A stretch of 64,000 nt of DNA from Fragilaria crotonensis (GCA_022925895.1 JAKSYS010000121.1:1-64000), one strand, 5' to 3'. Positions 44,717-56,679 are shown, counted from the stretch's first letter. The notes: generated by a model not told the origin, from the letters alone. Numbers and translations are program-made.

Positions 44717-45485
44717 GGTGGGTTGGGAAGGCAGTCTAGTCGACTCTAACGCGTCCACATTAATGCGAACAATGAGCAGATCACAGTTAACGGAAAAGGC
44801 ACAGGAGCTTGGAGTGTCGGGTGTCAGCTCGAAACGGTACTACCGGTAGTACTATACCACTTGTACTCTATGCGCTGATTACAGTATGCTCGAGTTCCGG
44901 GTTCCTACTGATATCAGGTACAGTACTTGTACTCGTATGCTTCCGCTACAAGTATGCATACTGCAGTACTTTTCGTGTACCAGTACTCAAAGTAGTCTAC
45001 TACTACTACTACTATCACATCCTATATCCTATATGCATATCATTCATTTCATATATATATATGTACACTTTATGACAGTGGTACAACTGTATTAGTAGTA
45101 GCACAGTATCGTGTATAGTATCGTACAAGTCTTCCGGCTTCCGGACCACACAAATGGTTATCTCAATTTTCCCAATTTTTATATCAAGCGATCCACGATC
45201 CAGAGTGAACTGTTTCACATTTCATTCAAAAATCGGAACTGTTATACGGTCCTTTCCAACATCCGTGATCAATAATCTACATCGTGGATCGCCAAACCAG
45301 ACACATGTAGCTCCATTCCAGGGACGCGAGACTTCCTAGTATGATGTTGTATAATCTGTACAGAACAGAGAGTACACATAAGTCCGAAGGCAGATCTCCC
45401 CTTGGCGATGCAGAAAGTAACTCTCACAAATCCCACCATTGAGTGCACCGATATCAATAGCAAGAAACCAGCAAATTAGGTAACT
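44717..45485. other. intergenic region with microsatellites
   Basis: About 770 bp. It holds the palindrome GTACTACCGGTAGTAC at 44837-44852, a (CTA)n tract at 44997-45014 and an (AT)n tract at about 45050-45062. It is probably the glycerol kinase promoter plus spacer. No gene is seen. Confidence 0.5.
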
Positions 45486-45944
45486 ATGAAAGTCAATACC
45501 AAAGACACCATCCTTCTCTCCCCATCTATCCATTTGCGCCCAAATCGGTCCATTCTTGAAAAGGATCTCTCATCGGGCATCCAGAACGAGGACAATGGGG
45601 AGCTGGGTCGCCAAGTCAACTACGAACCAACGATGATTGTCACTCCAGTGATGACTTCAGGCCGCACTGAACGCAACTCTAAGAATCGTCCTCGTATCAA
45701 CAAGAACACTGTTGACGAAGTCTGCACTATGCTAAACATGCTCTTCATCAAGGAAACTATGAAGGAGAATGTTACCGCCGAGATCAAACGGGAAGTGGAA
45801 AACCAAGCAACCACGGAAAAAGTCGAGGAGGCTATGAACGAGAACAAGCTGGGGCGTCTAAGAATGTCTATCCTCAACCCCAAGACCGAGTCTCCAGTGT
45901 ATGTCCATCGCAGTGCCCGTTTGGCCTCGCTGGACAAGAACTAA
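45486..45944 (+). CDS. orphan small charged protein, 152 residues
   Basis: I do not recognise it. Single exon from ATG at 45486. The sequence is highly charged and helical in its second half, with a stretch near residues 75-125 (TVDEVCTMLNMLFIKETMKENVTAEIKREV shortened) that could form an amphipathic helix or coiled coil, and ends in a basic segment (VYVHRSARLASLDKN). There is no signal peptide, membrane span or known motif. Codon use and protein-like composition favour a real gene, but it has no conserved landmark. Confidence 0.5.
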   Translation: MKVNTKDTILLSPSIHLRPNRSILEKDLSSGIQNEDNGELGRQVNYEPTMIVTPVMTSGRTERNSKNRPRINKNTVDEVCTMLNMLFIKETMKENVTAEIKREVENQATTEKVEEAMNENKLGRLRMSILNPKTESPVYVHRSARLASLDKN

Positions 45945-46076
45945 TACCCTTTGGATCCCCTTGGTTGAAGGAGTTCAACCGGTAGACGCATAATTTGAAA
46001 TAATACACTTTGATTCATGTGACATCAGGAAAAATGGTCTGAGGTGCAACATATCTCTATCAATCGTTGTTCACAT

Positions 46077-48451
46077 CTATTTTGCGGCACGAGCCGCCCA
46101 TGCGCCCTGTGGTCGATTCACATTCTTTTCTGGAGCTACAGCCGGAAAATCATCTAGGGTAGGCCACAACGATTCAGCTCCACGTCGTGCGGTTGCTCCA
46201 TCAGAAGTACCAGATGCTGTCCTCGTCAGAGAATGGTTGCGCCAATCACCCGATGGCGTTGGCGACTGTGATTCAACGCCCCAGATTTTATTGGACGCCC
46301 TCGCGAAGCAGCAGGAGAGTTGGAAGAGAGCGAATGACTCCGCCAATCGCCCGACGGAGATGGGGGTTCGTCTCGTGCTCCGATTCTGGAAGCGGGTGAT
46401 GGTGGTGGTTTCCATGATGGAGTAGTGCTCATCTGTGCCGCCGATGGGGTGGAATGCGACTGCCAATCTGTCACAGGATGCGTTGGCTGTGATTTTCCAG
46501 CGTCAGATTGAAGCTGTGCCTTCGCTGCCCACGATCCTGGAGCTGGTCGATAGGGCGCCTTCGTAATATGTGGTGCAGGTGGAGTTGCTCTTACTATCTG
46601 CGTTTGTACCGCCTGTTGAGATGAAAGTGTTGGCAATGCTCGCTGTGCCGTTCGAATCTGTGTTTTGATTTGTGTTGTAACCCCGGGCTTGGATGCGGAC
46701 TTATTCTGAATGTGCGCCTTTTTGGCAGACGATACAGGTGCCCAAATGTCCCCGTTAGGTTTGGGAGGCGGAGTCTTTTGCACCTTGGGCAAAGCAGGTT
46801 GAGGGACAGGCATAACTTTCGCTTCCGCGATCTGTTCGACAGGCTCATCGGTAAGTGATGGCTCGGGATCACCAGCGTCAGATGGCTCAGGCGTATTGGT
46901 ACGGGAGACAATAGGCGACAACCCATCGTCTTTCTTCTTCTTGTTACGTTTCCGGGGAGGTCTCTTTTTCCTTTCAGGCTCCTTAGGAAGTTGCAGCTCC
47001 TGCTCCTTTTCGTCTCCCACCTTGCTGGAAGCAACCTCTGAGTCAGATTCACCGTCTCCAATATCTTCATTGTTAAAGTAGTGGTCTAATTCACTGTTTC
47101 TCCGTTCTGGCAACGCAAAGTCGTCGTGAACAAATGAAAAACCACGAAATGCATCGGATCTCACTTTGCACGGAGTGAAATTCCCCTGACTCATTTCCGT
47201 GACGGATCTTGGAAGTGGCATTTCTTTGAATTCGTCATAGAAATGTCGTAGATCTTCATCATTGTCTACTGGCTTGCTGTCTGGCGGTTCGACTTCCTTC
47301 TTCCCCAACTTGTCCCAGTCCAGGTGCTTGAAAAAGTCAGCCCCCTTCAATCCAGCAACTCCGCCTACTTCAAACATTGTCGATCGTGCTGCTCCCCATC
47401 GTTTCGTAACGTCCCGGTTCAACAAACCCTTGAGCAGCTTGCAAGCCGCAGCCGTCGAGCCATCCGGCATTTTGACCTTTTCCGACATGATTTTACTGAA
47501 GAGGTCTTTCGCACCCTTGCGCGATTCAAAGGGAGGGCGCCCGGACAACATTTCATACGCAATGCAGCCCAATGACCACCAATCCGACGCTCGGCCATAT
47601 CCCTTTCTCGACAGCATTTCCGGACTCATGTATTCTTGCGTGCCGCATACAGTCCGTGCCCTGGATTCATCTTCTTCAGTGCTAAAGCCACCAAACCCAG
47701 TTTCCGAGGAAAAATCCCTAGCTAGCCCAAAATCTGTCACACAAACGTGACCATCGGAGCACAGCAAAATGTTCTCAGGCTTAAGGTCCCGATGCAAGAC
47801 TCCGCACGTGTGCAAGTGATCGAGCGCAAGAATGATTTCTCCCAAATAGAATGCCGCAGTCGATTCCCGGAATATCCCTTCCCGACCCAACCTCAAAAAG
47901 AGCTCTCCGCCGGCCAAAAAGTCCATAATGATGAAAAGCTTCTCCTTTGTTTGAAAGGAACAGTGCATTGTGACAACAAACGGATGACGAATCTTAGTCA
48001 GAATGTCGCGTTCGGCGTGAATGTTCTCGACATATCCAGAGTTACGCTTCAGAAGCCTCTTAGAAATGACCTTCATGGCGAGTATCTTTTGACTCTGACG
48101 ATTTCGGACCTGTAAGACCTTTCCGAATGCGCCCATGCCGATGACCTTCAACAATTCAAAATCTTTGGGCGTGACATATCGAATTGGCTTGTCATTACTA
48201 GGGATCGCGCGGACCGGGTCAGCGTTGTTCTGTTTGTCACCAATGTTGTTTCCACCGTTATTGTTCGCGGACGTCGTCTCTGCATTGGCAGCGAAGACAT
48301 CAAAATCAACATCATGTTTCCCACTCGTTGGCCTCTGAGCCACACTCTTGCTATCCTTGTCATCAAGGTGCTCATCACAATCTGGAATATCACCGGGATC
48401 AGGGGCTGCAACCTTCTTCATGGCAAAGGTCCCTTCGATCATTGCTTCCAT
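46077..48451 (-). CDS. AGC-family Ser/Thr protein kinase (S6K/PKA-like)
   Basis: About 790 residues. The kinase domain (~98-375) is complete: GMGAFGKV (ATP loop), AMKVISK (catalytic Lys), HRDLKPEN, DFGLARDF and the activation loop CGTQEYMSPEML, in which the Thr is the usual PDK1 site. The C-terminal AGC extension ends with a hydrophobic motif FRGFSFV near 437. Catalytic residues are all present, so it should be active. The tail (~450-790) is Pro/Ser/Lys-rich with three copies of a DW(R/Q)(S/N)HS motif. The frame changes by one base between ~46270 and 46330; the last motif copy and the end (LWPTLDDFPAVAP, QGAWAARAAK) read in the second frame. Read literally, the frame ends earlier, at 46226. 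Substrates are unknown. Confidence 0.85.
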
Positions 48452-49357
48452 GATGGAATCTTTCGTTTTGCGTGTTCAACGGTGCTACGGTAGAAAGAAA
48501 GAGATCCCGTTTTAGGGAACAGCCGTTTTCGACTGAGATTGGCCGGCGCCAACACACGTGTGTGTGGGAATGTTCCTTCGCGGCTTGATTGGCTTGCAGT
48601 CGTTCTGTTTAATTCCTGCAATCAATATACTACACGTTGTGCGATCACGACTGTTGACATCGACTGCCCTTTGCGCTTCTATCAGGAATACGAGGGCGTA
48701 GTCGTGCCTTCCGATGTGGAAAGTTTGGACAAAAGCATTCAAAGGAGACGCCAGAGAGGGTGGATGTCGATGTTTTGTCTGCATATGACGTACGTGTTCC
48801 AGTATGGTAACTACCGTTGATTTTTTATGTGAATCTACATACAAGGTACACGTACTTGTTTTGCGGGTAGAATTTTTTGAACGATCAAAATGATGATCGG
48901 GTCAATTTCACGTGTTGTTGCTGTTTATTGTCGTATGTGCTTGGTCTACGACTTCATAGAGGAGCCATGCATACTTTGCACTTTGCACACCAGTTACTGT
49001 ATATGTTATATGTAGCACTAACAGTATCTGCACTCTGCACAGTACTCGTGTCAAATAACACAGACAGAGCATCTATGCATGTAACAAAGAGTAACTAACC
49101 CATGATCCCATGAACACAATGTACACGCTGTGTGTAGTCATGCTCTCAGAGTCCTACCAGTGGTAGTATGACATAAGAACATGGACAGAACACATGAATC
49201 CCAAATCCTAAGAATGATTCGATGAAGATTCACCCTGCAACAATGGGATGTAACGACTTGGATATTGGTCATGTCTGTGGGTTCGGAGTAGTGCAACATG
49301 TTCGAAATACAATAATGAAACGAGTTGTTCTGATGCCACCAAGCCACGCATGCCTGG
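48452..49357. other. intergenic region
   Basis: About 900 bp upstream of the kinase gene. A TGACGTACGTG sequence near 48786 resembles a CRE-type half-site pair. No gene is supported; the short plus-strand frames have no features. Confidence 0.4.
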
Positions 49358-50476
49358 TCAACTTTTGACTCCGTTCTTTCTCAGAAAAACATGATATCGA
49401 TGTCGAAAGATAGTGTCATTCACGAAGGCCAGAGATGTTGGGTCCACATCCCATCCATAGTGTTGTATACTAGGCAGCCACCACTCTTGATTCACACCAC
49501 CCCAGTCAAGAAATTCTTCGCAGAACGGATATGACACTTGCTCCACCAATACGGCAGACCCTGGTCTGGCAATCCGAACCATTTCGCTGACCCACTTGCC
49601 ATAAAAATCATTCTGCTTCTCCTGTCCCGTCAAAATCAGTTTCTTTTCCTTCAAATTCGCCTCCTTTTTCGCTGCACGACAGAGCCTCTGGTATTTGACA
49701 AAGTTGGCATTGATGCTGCCAAGATCCAGTTCTATAGGATCCAAGAGTGGCGATATGTAGCCCGTATAGACCAAATCAAAGGAGTCGGACGGCACGTAGG
49801 ACAAGTCTGTCGAATCCCCCACACATATTCGACCCTTTTTCGACGCCCCGGGCGTCGAATGGTCAAACAAAGCGTTTGCCTTCTGCGTGGAAAATGGGAG
49901 GTACTCATTGCCGTACACATGCAGTCCCGTAATTCCCGCGTCGCGCAAAATCTCTAAAGTCATGTACAAGTTGAGTCCAATGCCACAAGCCGATTCGTAC
50001 ATGGACTGCCCGCTTTTGATGTTTGGAGGAAAGTACTTTTGTTTAAATGCAAGCATGCCGGCTTTCACCTCATCGTAAGAGTGACCCCAACTGTCAAACC
50101 CCTCCTTTCGAAAATTCTGCAACCATTCGGTCACATTCTGCGTTTTGTTCAGTTGATCTTGCACATATTCAGCTTCAAACGTTGCCTTGTCAACATTGGC
50201 TGCTTCACGAATAACTTCGGGGCACTCGTACTGGATTTTTATTTTTGATGTTGTCGTTGCGGGCCTACCATGGTAGAGAAATAGGAAGCCCACCAAGAAC
50301 AAGATGGATGTTCCTGTCGTTGTCGCAACCCATCGACGATCCAGGAGTCGGGACAGAGGAGTCTTACGAACCTTCCGTTCCATGCCAATCTCCATCGCGT
50401 TCGAAGTCACAAGCCCTCGTCTTTCGTCGTCCTTCATTGGCGTTCGAATGACGGATATCCTTGCGTTGATTGGCAT
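49358..50476 (-). CDS. membrane-anchored SAM-dependent methyltransferase-like protein
   Basis: 372 residues from the ATG at 50476. A basic cytosolic N-terminus is followed by one membrane span at about 49-70 (TTTGTSILFLVGFLFLYHG), giving type II topology as in Golgi or ER enzymes. The lumenal part carries a class I methyltransferase fold: YESACGIGLNLYMTLEIL (motif I, SAM loop), LHVYGNEYLPFSTQKA, GDSTDLSYVPSDSFDLVYTGYI (post-I/motif II), and EMVRIARPGSAVLVEQVSYPF. Potential N-glycosylation sites (NKT, NVT, NDT) occur on the lumenal side. The substrate is unknown; sugar or protein methylation in the secretory pathway is a guess. A first in-frame non-ATG codon upstream was ignored. Confidence 0.75.
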   Translation of the reverse strand: MPINARISVIRTPMKDDERRGLVTSNAMEIGMERKVRKTPLSRLLDRRWVATTTGTSILFLVGFLFLYHGRPATTTSKIKIQYECPEVIREAANVDKATFEAEYVQDQLNKTQNVTEWLQNFRKEGFDSWGHSYDEVKAGMLAFKQKYFPPNIKSGQSMYESACGIGLNLYMTLEILRDAGITGLHVYGNEYLPFSTQKANALFDHSTPGASKKGRICVGDSTDLSYVPSDSFDLVYTGYISPLLDPIELDLGSINANFVKYQRLCRAAKKEANLKEKKLILTGQEKQNDFYGKWVSEMVRIARPGSAVLVEQVSYPFCEEFLDWGGVNQEWWLPSIQHYGWDVDPTSLAFVNDTIFRHRYHVFLRKNGVKS

Positions 50477-51121
50477 GCTTCTTCGCAACGAAGCCAAGCA
50501 GTATAGGACTTGGAGTAGTCTCCTACATCAGCAACGACATGCAGTGAACTGTCCAATATGAAAATCTGTAAATATCATACAGTACCGGACTACAGTTTTT
50601 ACGATATTACAAAATTCTAAATAAGGTTGCGCATCCCCCCAGATTTATATATAATCTACGCGTACTGTTTAGTAGAATCTTACTCTGCCCGACAGCATCT
50701 CTAGTAGTAGGTCGTGTGTAAATTGAAGTTCTATATGTATGCATATGAGCTTGATTGCATCGAAACGTATGGCGCCAAATCGATATTTCTATGATCTATG
50801 AGTTGCCTTTGGGTCTATGCTGTTGTACCCGGTCACAGAGTTCTACTAGTACTACTGAGTCTCTGAGCGCTGAGGTACAGAAAATCGATCCGAGTTCACG
50901 GGTCGAATAGACCACCAGGTCGGAGCATTTTGTCTAATAGCGCCCCCTGATTGCGATGCACTTGATCTCGGAACTTTAGCATGATTGAGTCAGGGGATGG
51001 ATGTGCGACACCAGTGAATCAATCAAATTCTCGCGAAACAAACCTTCCGTGACCGAATCATGTGTTCAATGAACACATGCTTCATGACTCATGACCATGT
51101 AACCTGCACGCGATACTTTAT
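50477..51121. other. intergenic region
   Basis: About 640 bp between the methyltransferase start and the end of the DUF6824 gene. No gene or clear repeat was recognised beyond scattered TAC/GTA triplets. Confidence 0.4.
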
Positions 51122-52257
51122 CTACCACAGAGGTGCACCGGAGTCATTTTTCTTGTCTTCTTCCCACTCCTGCTGCCCGTACGTCATTTCAGTTGGAGGG
51201 ACTATCGACGTTGACATTGCGGAAAGGAGCTGGTGAAGTGGCGACGAAGGCTGAAATTCCGCTGAAAGCGAGTTACACCTGCGAGCGAATGAATCTTGGG
51301 GATGAAAATCTGAGGAGGGACGGTAACAACGAAAGGCGTGATCAGATTACATTCTCCATCGCATAGTAATGTCGCAAGTCCGCGAAGCACGATGAAACTC
51401 ACCAAAGGTGACTCCAGGTAATCGTCGTGTCTCTGATGGCATCGCCTCTGCCGCCGACTCCGCTGCGTGAGACGGACGATGTACATTTCTCGCTTGCTCG
51501 AGTCGATTCAACTCATTCAATATTTCAAGGTTTGCCTGTGTGAACATATCCGACAGCTTTTGATCAGATTCTTTGTAATTGGGAGCATGAAAATGGGTTA
51601 GAAAGGTGTTCATGTAGTGGTGCATACCATTAATCGTAGTAGGTTGCTTCTAGGTGTGGCACTCACGCGTGGTTGTGACCTTTGCCATGAGGTCCTCAAT
51701 TTTCGATGAGATCTGGAAGTGGGAGCTGCTGATGATTGTCATACTATCATCGGCCTTGGCTTGTTCCGCTTGTCGCCTCTCTTTCTTCGCCTTTGTGCTC
51801 GATTTATAATTGGAATGAAGAGCGTCCCGAATGGTTTGACCAACCTTTTCCCTCGCAAGATGATCACCGACTTCTTGCCACATACCAGTCGCAGGGTCCA
51901 GCTTTATGAAACCTCCATCCGGACTTTGAGATCTAACTGTCTGAATAATTGAAGACACGATCGCAGATTTTTCTAGTTTTGTTGTTGCCTCGGAATAGCG
52001 GTCTAAAAATTTGGCAACGAGCTTACGGAATCTTCTATTCCCAGGATGTAGGAAACAGGTCTTTCCTGTTCAACGCATAACAACAGTAAGGAAACTGACA
52101 AAGGCACGCAGTGAACGGAACATGGAAATCACCGTGGTCGCGAACAGAACGTACCCTTGCCGCAAACAACATCGTATTCGCCTGGAGAAAAAAGAGCGGG
52201 AAGGTCTCTGTTGCCCGCATCTATAGGCGACTGAGGACCATCCGGTTTCGAAGCCAT
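51122..52257 (-). CDS. DUF6824-domain protein, four exons
   Basis: 285 residues from exons 52257-52155, 52065-51667, 51570-51403 and 51309-51122. Introns of 89, 96 and 93 nt all have GT-AG ends and all fall in phase 1; splicing yields one continuous protein ending at a TAG. The DUF6824 core is clear: EYDVVCGKGKTCFLHPGNRRF, FLDRYSEATTKLEKSAIVSS, then GGFIKLDPATGMWQEVGDHLAREKVGQTIRDAL. This domain is greatly expanded in diatoms and other stramenopiles; the DVVCGRGxxxxxHxGNxxF signature and the W-x-E-(V/I)-GD...KVGxAIR ending are typical. The function is unknown; nuclear or DNA-related roles have been assumed for the family. The remaining ~150 residues are Ser/Gln/Glu-rich. An ATG two codons upstream (52263) is equally possible. 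Confidence 0.85.
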
Positions 52258-52263
52258 GCTCAT

Positions 52264-53599
52264 GAAATGTCGTGATGGTGCGAGCAAAAGGTATAGATAC
52301 TGAATATGGGCGTCGAGTTGGCGATGGTGTGTGGTCCAGCCTTTAATGTATTGATGATGATCGTTTTTAGTATTATTGGCAGTCGGAGTATTCCCTTCTA
52401 CCGGTATGTCATACTTGTACGATTGCATACAAAATGCAATCGAACGACTCTCCAAGGTGTCGTGCATTTTTTCCGATGAGAACAAGGATAAAGCCGTGGG
52501 AGCTGCAAATGAGATACATTGGTATGCATATATGCATACGTGGAATAGTTATAAGATGCACGTGCGCAAAAGACATTTTGGCATTTAAGTGACCTGCATC
52601 ATGCGTCCTGCCTCCTGCCAAGCATTTGAGTCCGCCTCATGGAGTGGCACGGCAAAGGACGACTCACAAGGCTAAAAGCATCGCATTGCCGGGACAGGTT
52701 GATGGAATTAGCATATAAAACGCTAGAACTAAATGCTGGCATATTCAGAAAGGTGTTCTGTATTGGACTTAGATTTTACTCCAGTTCATTTGAATAATTG
52801 AGAACAGAAATTTACCAGATTTCCAGTCAGCCCAGATGGCTCTTCCGTAGTACAAATGTACCTGGTACATGTAGCTGGTAGTAGCATTGAAATCGCTGGA
52901 GCGCAATGTGGTTCAGACATTTTGGATTTTGGACTATTTTGTACTACCCGTAATGCTGGAGACTGGAGACCTTGATACTAGCGTACACATATACTGTAGT
53001 ACAAGTACTCGAGACTCGAGTACGTGGTACAGTACTCACTGCTTATTGCGCATTACGTATATTCATAGTGCATATTATTTCTCTTTGGTCTTGAGTCTTG
53101 AGCCTTCAGTAACCAATCATATATTGCTTGCTTGTGGTGTGTCGTTTCACACCGGCCGCGTTCAGTTTTTCCGTGTCATCTGCAAGAATAAATGCGCCGT
53201 GAATTGCGGCAATCGCAGTCCTACCGCCGTCGCTCGGTGAAAACTGTCACTGATTGATCAAATTCCTCCTAGTCACTTATCTGAACCGGCAAGTTTTTGC
53301 TGCTTTAACATGTACTACTAGAGTACAGTAATGATGATGCTGACATCTAACAGGGTACAAACAGACTCATCTGTGGATGGTCAACTGGTAACTTCAAGAT
53401 TGACGAAGACATGTAGTTGTTGGCATATTGGCATCCTCTGCTAGTTGCATACATCTTGTCACAGTGTGCACCAACAAAATTTGAATCACACAAAACACAT
53501 TCACCTTCCCACCAAAGTCCAGCATTTTGAGCAACCTCCTGGAGGAGGTTGAACAAATCTCAAAACAGGATCCATTTAAATTACTTCCTTTCACTACCA
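52264..53599. other. intergenic region
   Basis: About 1.3 kb. It holds the DUF6824 promoter and GTAC-rich DNA at 52850-53040. A 117-codon open frame at 52887-53240 lacks protein-like features. Confidence 0.4.
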
Positions 53600-54330
53600 A
53601 ATGACCACATCTTCAAAAATGGTACCTGCAACATTGAAAAGAACAAAGCCACAGCAGCTATGACATGCGGTCTAGGCTTTTCTATCAAAGCTGACTTTCT
53701 TGATCTTATTGATGAACACCTTCCAATTGGACGAGGTGTGGAATGGGATGGTGCAGAAGAACAAGAAAATCTTCTCATTCAACTAGCTAGTCAGCACCCT
53801 GGTATGGGTAATATGGAGGAGAGCCTCAAGCACAGCTTTGTTCCTCTCTTGCCTCCCCGCACAAGTGATCCCAAAGCCTGGATGAAGTCATAAAAGCAAT
53901 GGACCTCTGCAATGATGAATAAAGCAGAAGGCTGATGTGTTAGCTAGTTTGCTGCAAAGAATCCGAGGGATCAGCTGCTGCTGAGCACCAGCCAGGACAT
54001 GCAAAATATTTATGAAGGCGATGACAATGACCATTACAAGGAGGGGAAAATGAAAATGAGGAGGAAAGGTAGTTGATCATGACAATCCTCCACCAAAAAA
54101 GGAGATGTTGTTTCCTGGGCCTGCTCCTCCGGGTAGGCCAGCAGTGATAGAGATTACACGTTCTTGAAGTGGCGGAGATCATAACAGGAAAAGTACTACT
54201 GGTAGCTAAGGCAAAGTGCAGAATTATCAAAGATTTGGCGCAAAGGAGCACATAATTAGCGGCAGTTGAATGAACACTTCATGCAGACAACAATCTCGCA
54301 GCAATCATGGCTTTCTTGTCTGTTGCTAAC
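53600..54330 (+). pseudogene. decayed DUF6818-like gene
   Basis: From about 53640 the plus strand reads GLGFSIKADFLDLIDEHLPIG, then an EWDG segment, NMEESLKHSF and RTSDPKAW. The order of a helix with D-L-(I/L)-D-E-x-L-P-I-G, then W, then a SLKxxF helix, then T(G/S)DP is that of DUF6818, a Myb-like domain abundant in diatoms and oomycetes. The frame stops at 53891; beyond it an acidic low-complexity stretch (YEGDDNDHYKEGENENEEE) continues in another register, with further stops. It looks like a relic copy of a multi-copy host family. The family call is from memory of its signature. Confidence 0.4.
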
Positions 54331-55192
54331 AAGAAGACAAGCACCTCGTGCATTGATAGAATTTTGAGCCCCCATGAATCCTAATTCTGAGGTTGCCACA
54401 CATGCATGCAAGCAAAGATTCCTCAGGCCCAGCAATAATGCCCATGTATGAGAGAAGAAAAAATTTCACTAAAAAGGCTCTGATGCGGATGACAGTTTCT
54501 TGCACAGCAATCATTCGGTCAAGATGGATACCAAGAATGTGGAGGGGTGGAGGGAGAAGGTTCTTGCTGCAGAAGACTAAGGGAAATGGCATATTCTCAT
54601 TTAAACAGCAACAGGAACTTTCCAAAAAGTAGGAGTAGGAGTGATATAGTTAAAAATGTTTAGAACATCAAGCAAACATTTAATTGACATTAGCTAAAGC
54701 AGTCGTATAAATGCTGCAAGCTTCCAACCTGTCAAGCTTGCACATTGCGTAGAGTAGAATCATCGTTTTCAAGATGACTTTTCTTCCCCTTATTCTTTGA
54801 AGGCTAGCCGATCTTTCAGACAAGGGAAGGCTTGCTAAATGCTTTTCATTTCCCATTTGTCAGAATTGCGCTATCGGTAGAGTACAAGTACTGGAAACGG
54901 TACTGTACACTCCAGCACATGTACGTACAGTATGATATCTGATATCTGATAAGCTGGTACAAGTATGTACCAGGTAGCTTCATATGCATATCATACGTGA
55001 TGCTCTTATACAGTAACTCAGTAACCAGTAATAGGTCTTCCACGCGTCCCTCGATAGCAACACGTCATCGTACGTGCGATCCTCGCACTGCAAGTGTCAT
55101 CCATATCGGGAAGCCGATCCGCGGGGTTCTCTTTCTGGAAACTTTACTCTGCCGCACATTTCTGACACGTAGCAAAGTGTGTATTGTTCATC
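54331..55192. other. intergenic region
   Basis: About 860 bp. The first part may still belong to the decayed DUF6818-like copy; the end is the promoter of the plastid dehydrogenase gene and is GTAC-rich at 54880-54980. No intact gene is seen. Confidence 0.4.
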
Positions 55193-56153
55193 ATGCTTCT
55201 TCGCCTTGCCTCATATGCCGCCTTCATTGTAGCTTGCAAAGCTTTTGCCGCACCGATAACCATTCGTACTAGCACGACTGCACTCAAGATGACTGACTTT
55301 GATGAGACTCGAGGAGGGACTTACTCTATCGCCGATCAACGCGCTCGAGTTGCCAAAGCCAAGGAAGAAAATAACCAGCGTTTCTTGGACATCAGTAGTG
55401 TCTACGACGGAGGTGACTTGTCCGGAAAGCGCGTCTTGGTAACTGGAGGAAATAGAGGCTTGGGACTCGAGATTGCCAAGGAGCTTGTTCAAATTGGTGC
55501 TACGGCAATTATTGTGTGTCGCAGCAGCACCCCAGAGCTTGAAAAGTTGGTTGGGAAATACAATGTTTACAAAGATGTTGATCTGACCGATACTGAAGCC
55601 GTCAAGGCTGTTGCCAAGAAGGTCAAAAGGGACGGCGGTGACATTGACGTCGTCATCAACAACGCGGGATACTTCTATGAGCCGTGCGAAAAGATCTTGG
55701 ACGATAGTCTTAACTTCGACGAGCAGTTGAAGCAAATCGATATCTGTGCGTTGGGACCGTTACGCATGAATTCTGCGCTTGTGAACGCAGGGGCATTGGC
55801 GACCGACGCCAAACTTGTCATCATCACGTCTCAGGCTGGATCAGTGGAATGGAGATCCACTCAAAACAAGGACGAAGGCGGCGATTATGGTCACCACATG
55901 TCGCGTGCCGCCTGTAACATTGCTGGAGTCTTGCAGGCAGAGGAGCTCCGAAAGAAGGGATACACCGTCATCCTACTTCACCCTGGATTTAACAGGACTG
56001 AAATGACAAAAAGTACGAAGCCATTTGGGATATTGAGGAGCTGTAGAACCCAGAATTGGGGCAAAACGTGTCATCTATGAAACCATCAAAGCCACATTAG
56101 AAGACACTGGGAAGTTCGTCAATTGCGAAGATGGATTACAGATTCCATGGTAA
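55193..56153 (+). CDS. short-chain dehydrogenase/reductase, plastid-targeted
   Basis: About 320 residues from the ATG at 55193. The N-terminus [21 protein letters not shown] is a signal peptide plus AFAAP, a diatom plastid signal. The Rossmann fold shows TGGNRGLG (~88), NNAG (~160), a Ser in [12 protein letters not shown], and HPGFNRTEM near the end. The usual YxxxK is HHMSRAACN here, so the catalytic Tyr and Lys are not obvious: this may be an atypical or inactive member. Two single bases seem missing near 56008-56012 (an A run) and 56034-56042; reading on after them gives a sensible end ([27 protein letters not shown]) to a TAA at 56151-56153. Taken literally, the frame stops at 56080. Confidence 0.75.
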
Positions 56154-56679
56154 GGCCCTCGCTATCTAGTACTTCTAGAGTATGCCATCAGCACAACCAT
56201 TCAATTTAGCATGCACGAAGGGTAATCCTGATTTACCTCATGGCTCATAGCCTTCAGGACAATACCATGTCAGGTCATAGCAATATTGTAGGCTAGCTCC
56301 TGTGTCGATCGGGCCGTGGCATGTGGACTCCGCAAGTTATCACGCTGTTAACTTCTTCACATACCTTCACGCACATTTCGAACGAAGAACCGTTACAGCG
56401 TTGTCCGCAGCCTGCCGCCGGCCCAGGTTTTCAACCAAAAATATCGCACCAGTTGCTAGGTATTCGAATAACACTTTGTTGCCAGGAGACAAACGGTACT
56501 TTGATTGCTGGTACGACGTAACAAAGTACCAAACGAGTGAATCGAATGAGTTGCGTCTCCGTTGTCGCGAATTGACGAGATGACAACGATCAGAGTGGCG
56601 AATTGATCACAGAATCCCATCACCCATCAACAACGAGCGCTTCTTGCCCACTCAAGGAAGGTTGCATTCGTCACCACCT
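56154..56679. other. intergenic region between convergent genes
   Basis: About 525 bp; only short unsupported reading frames were seen. Confidence 0.4.
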
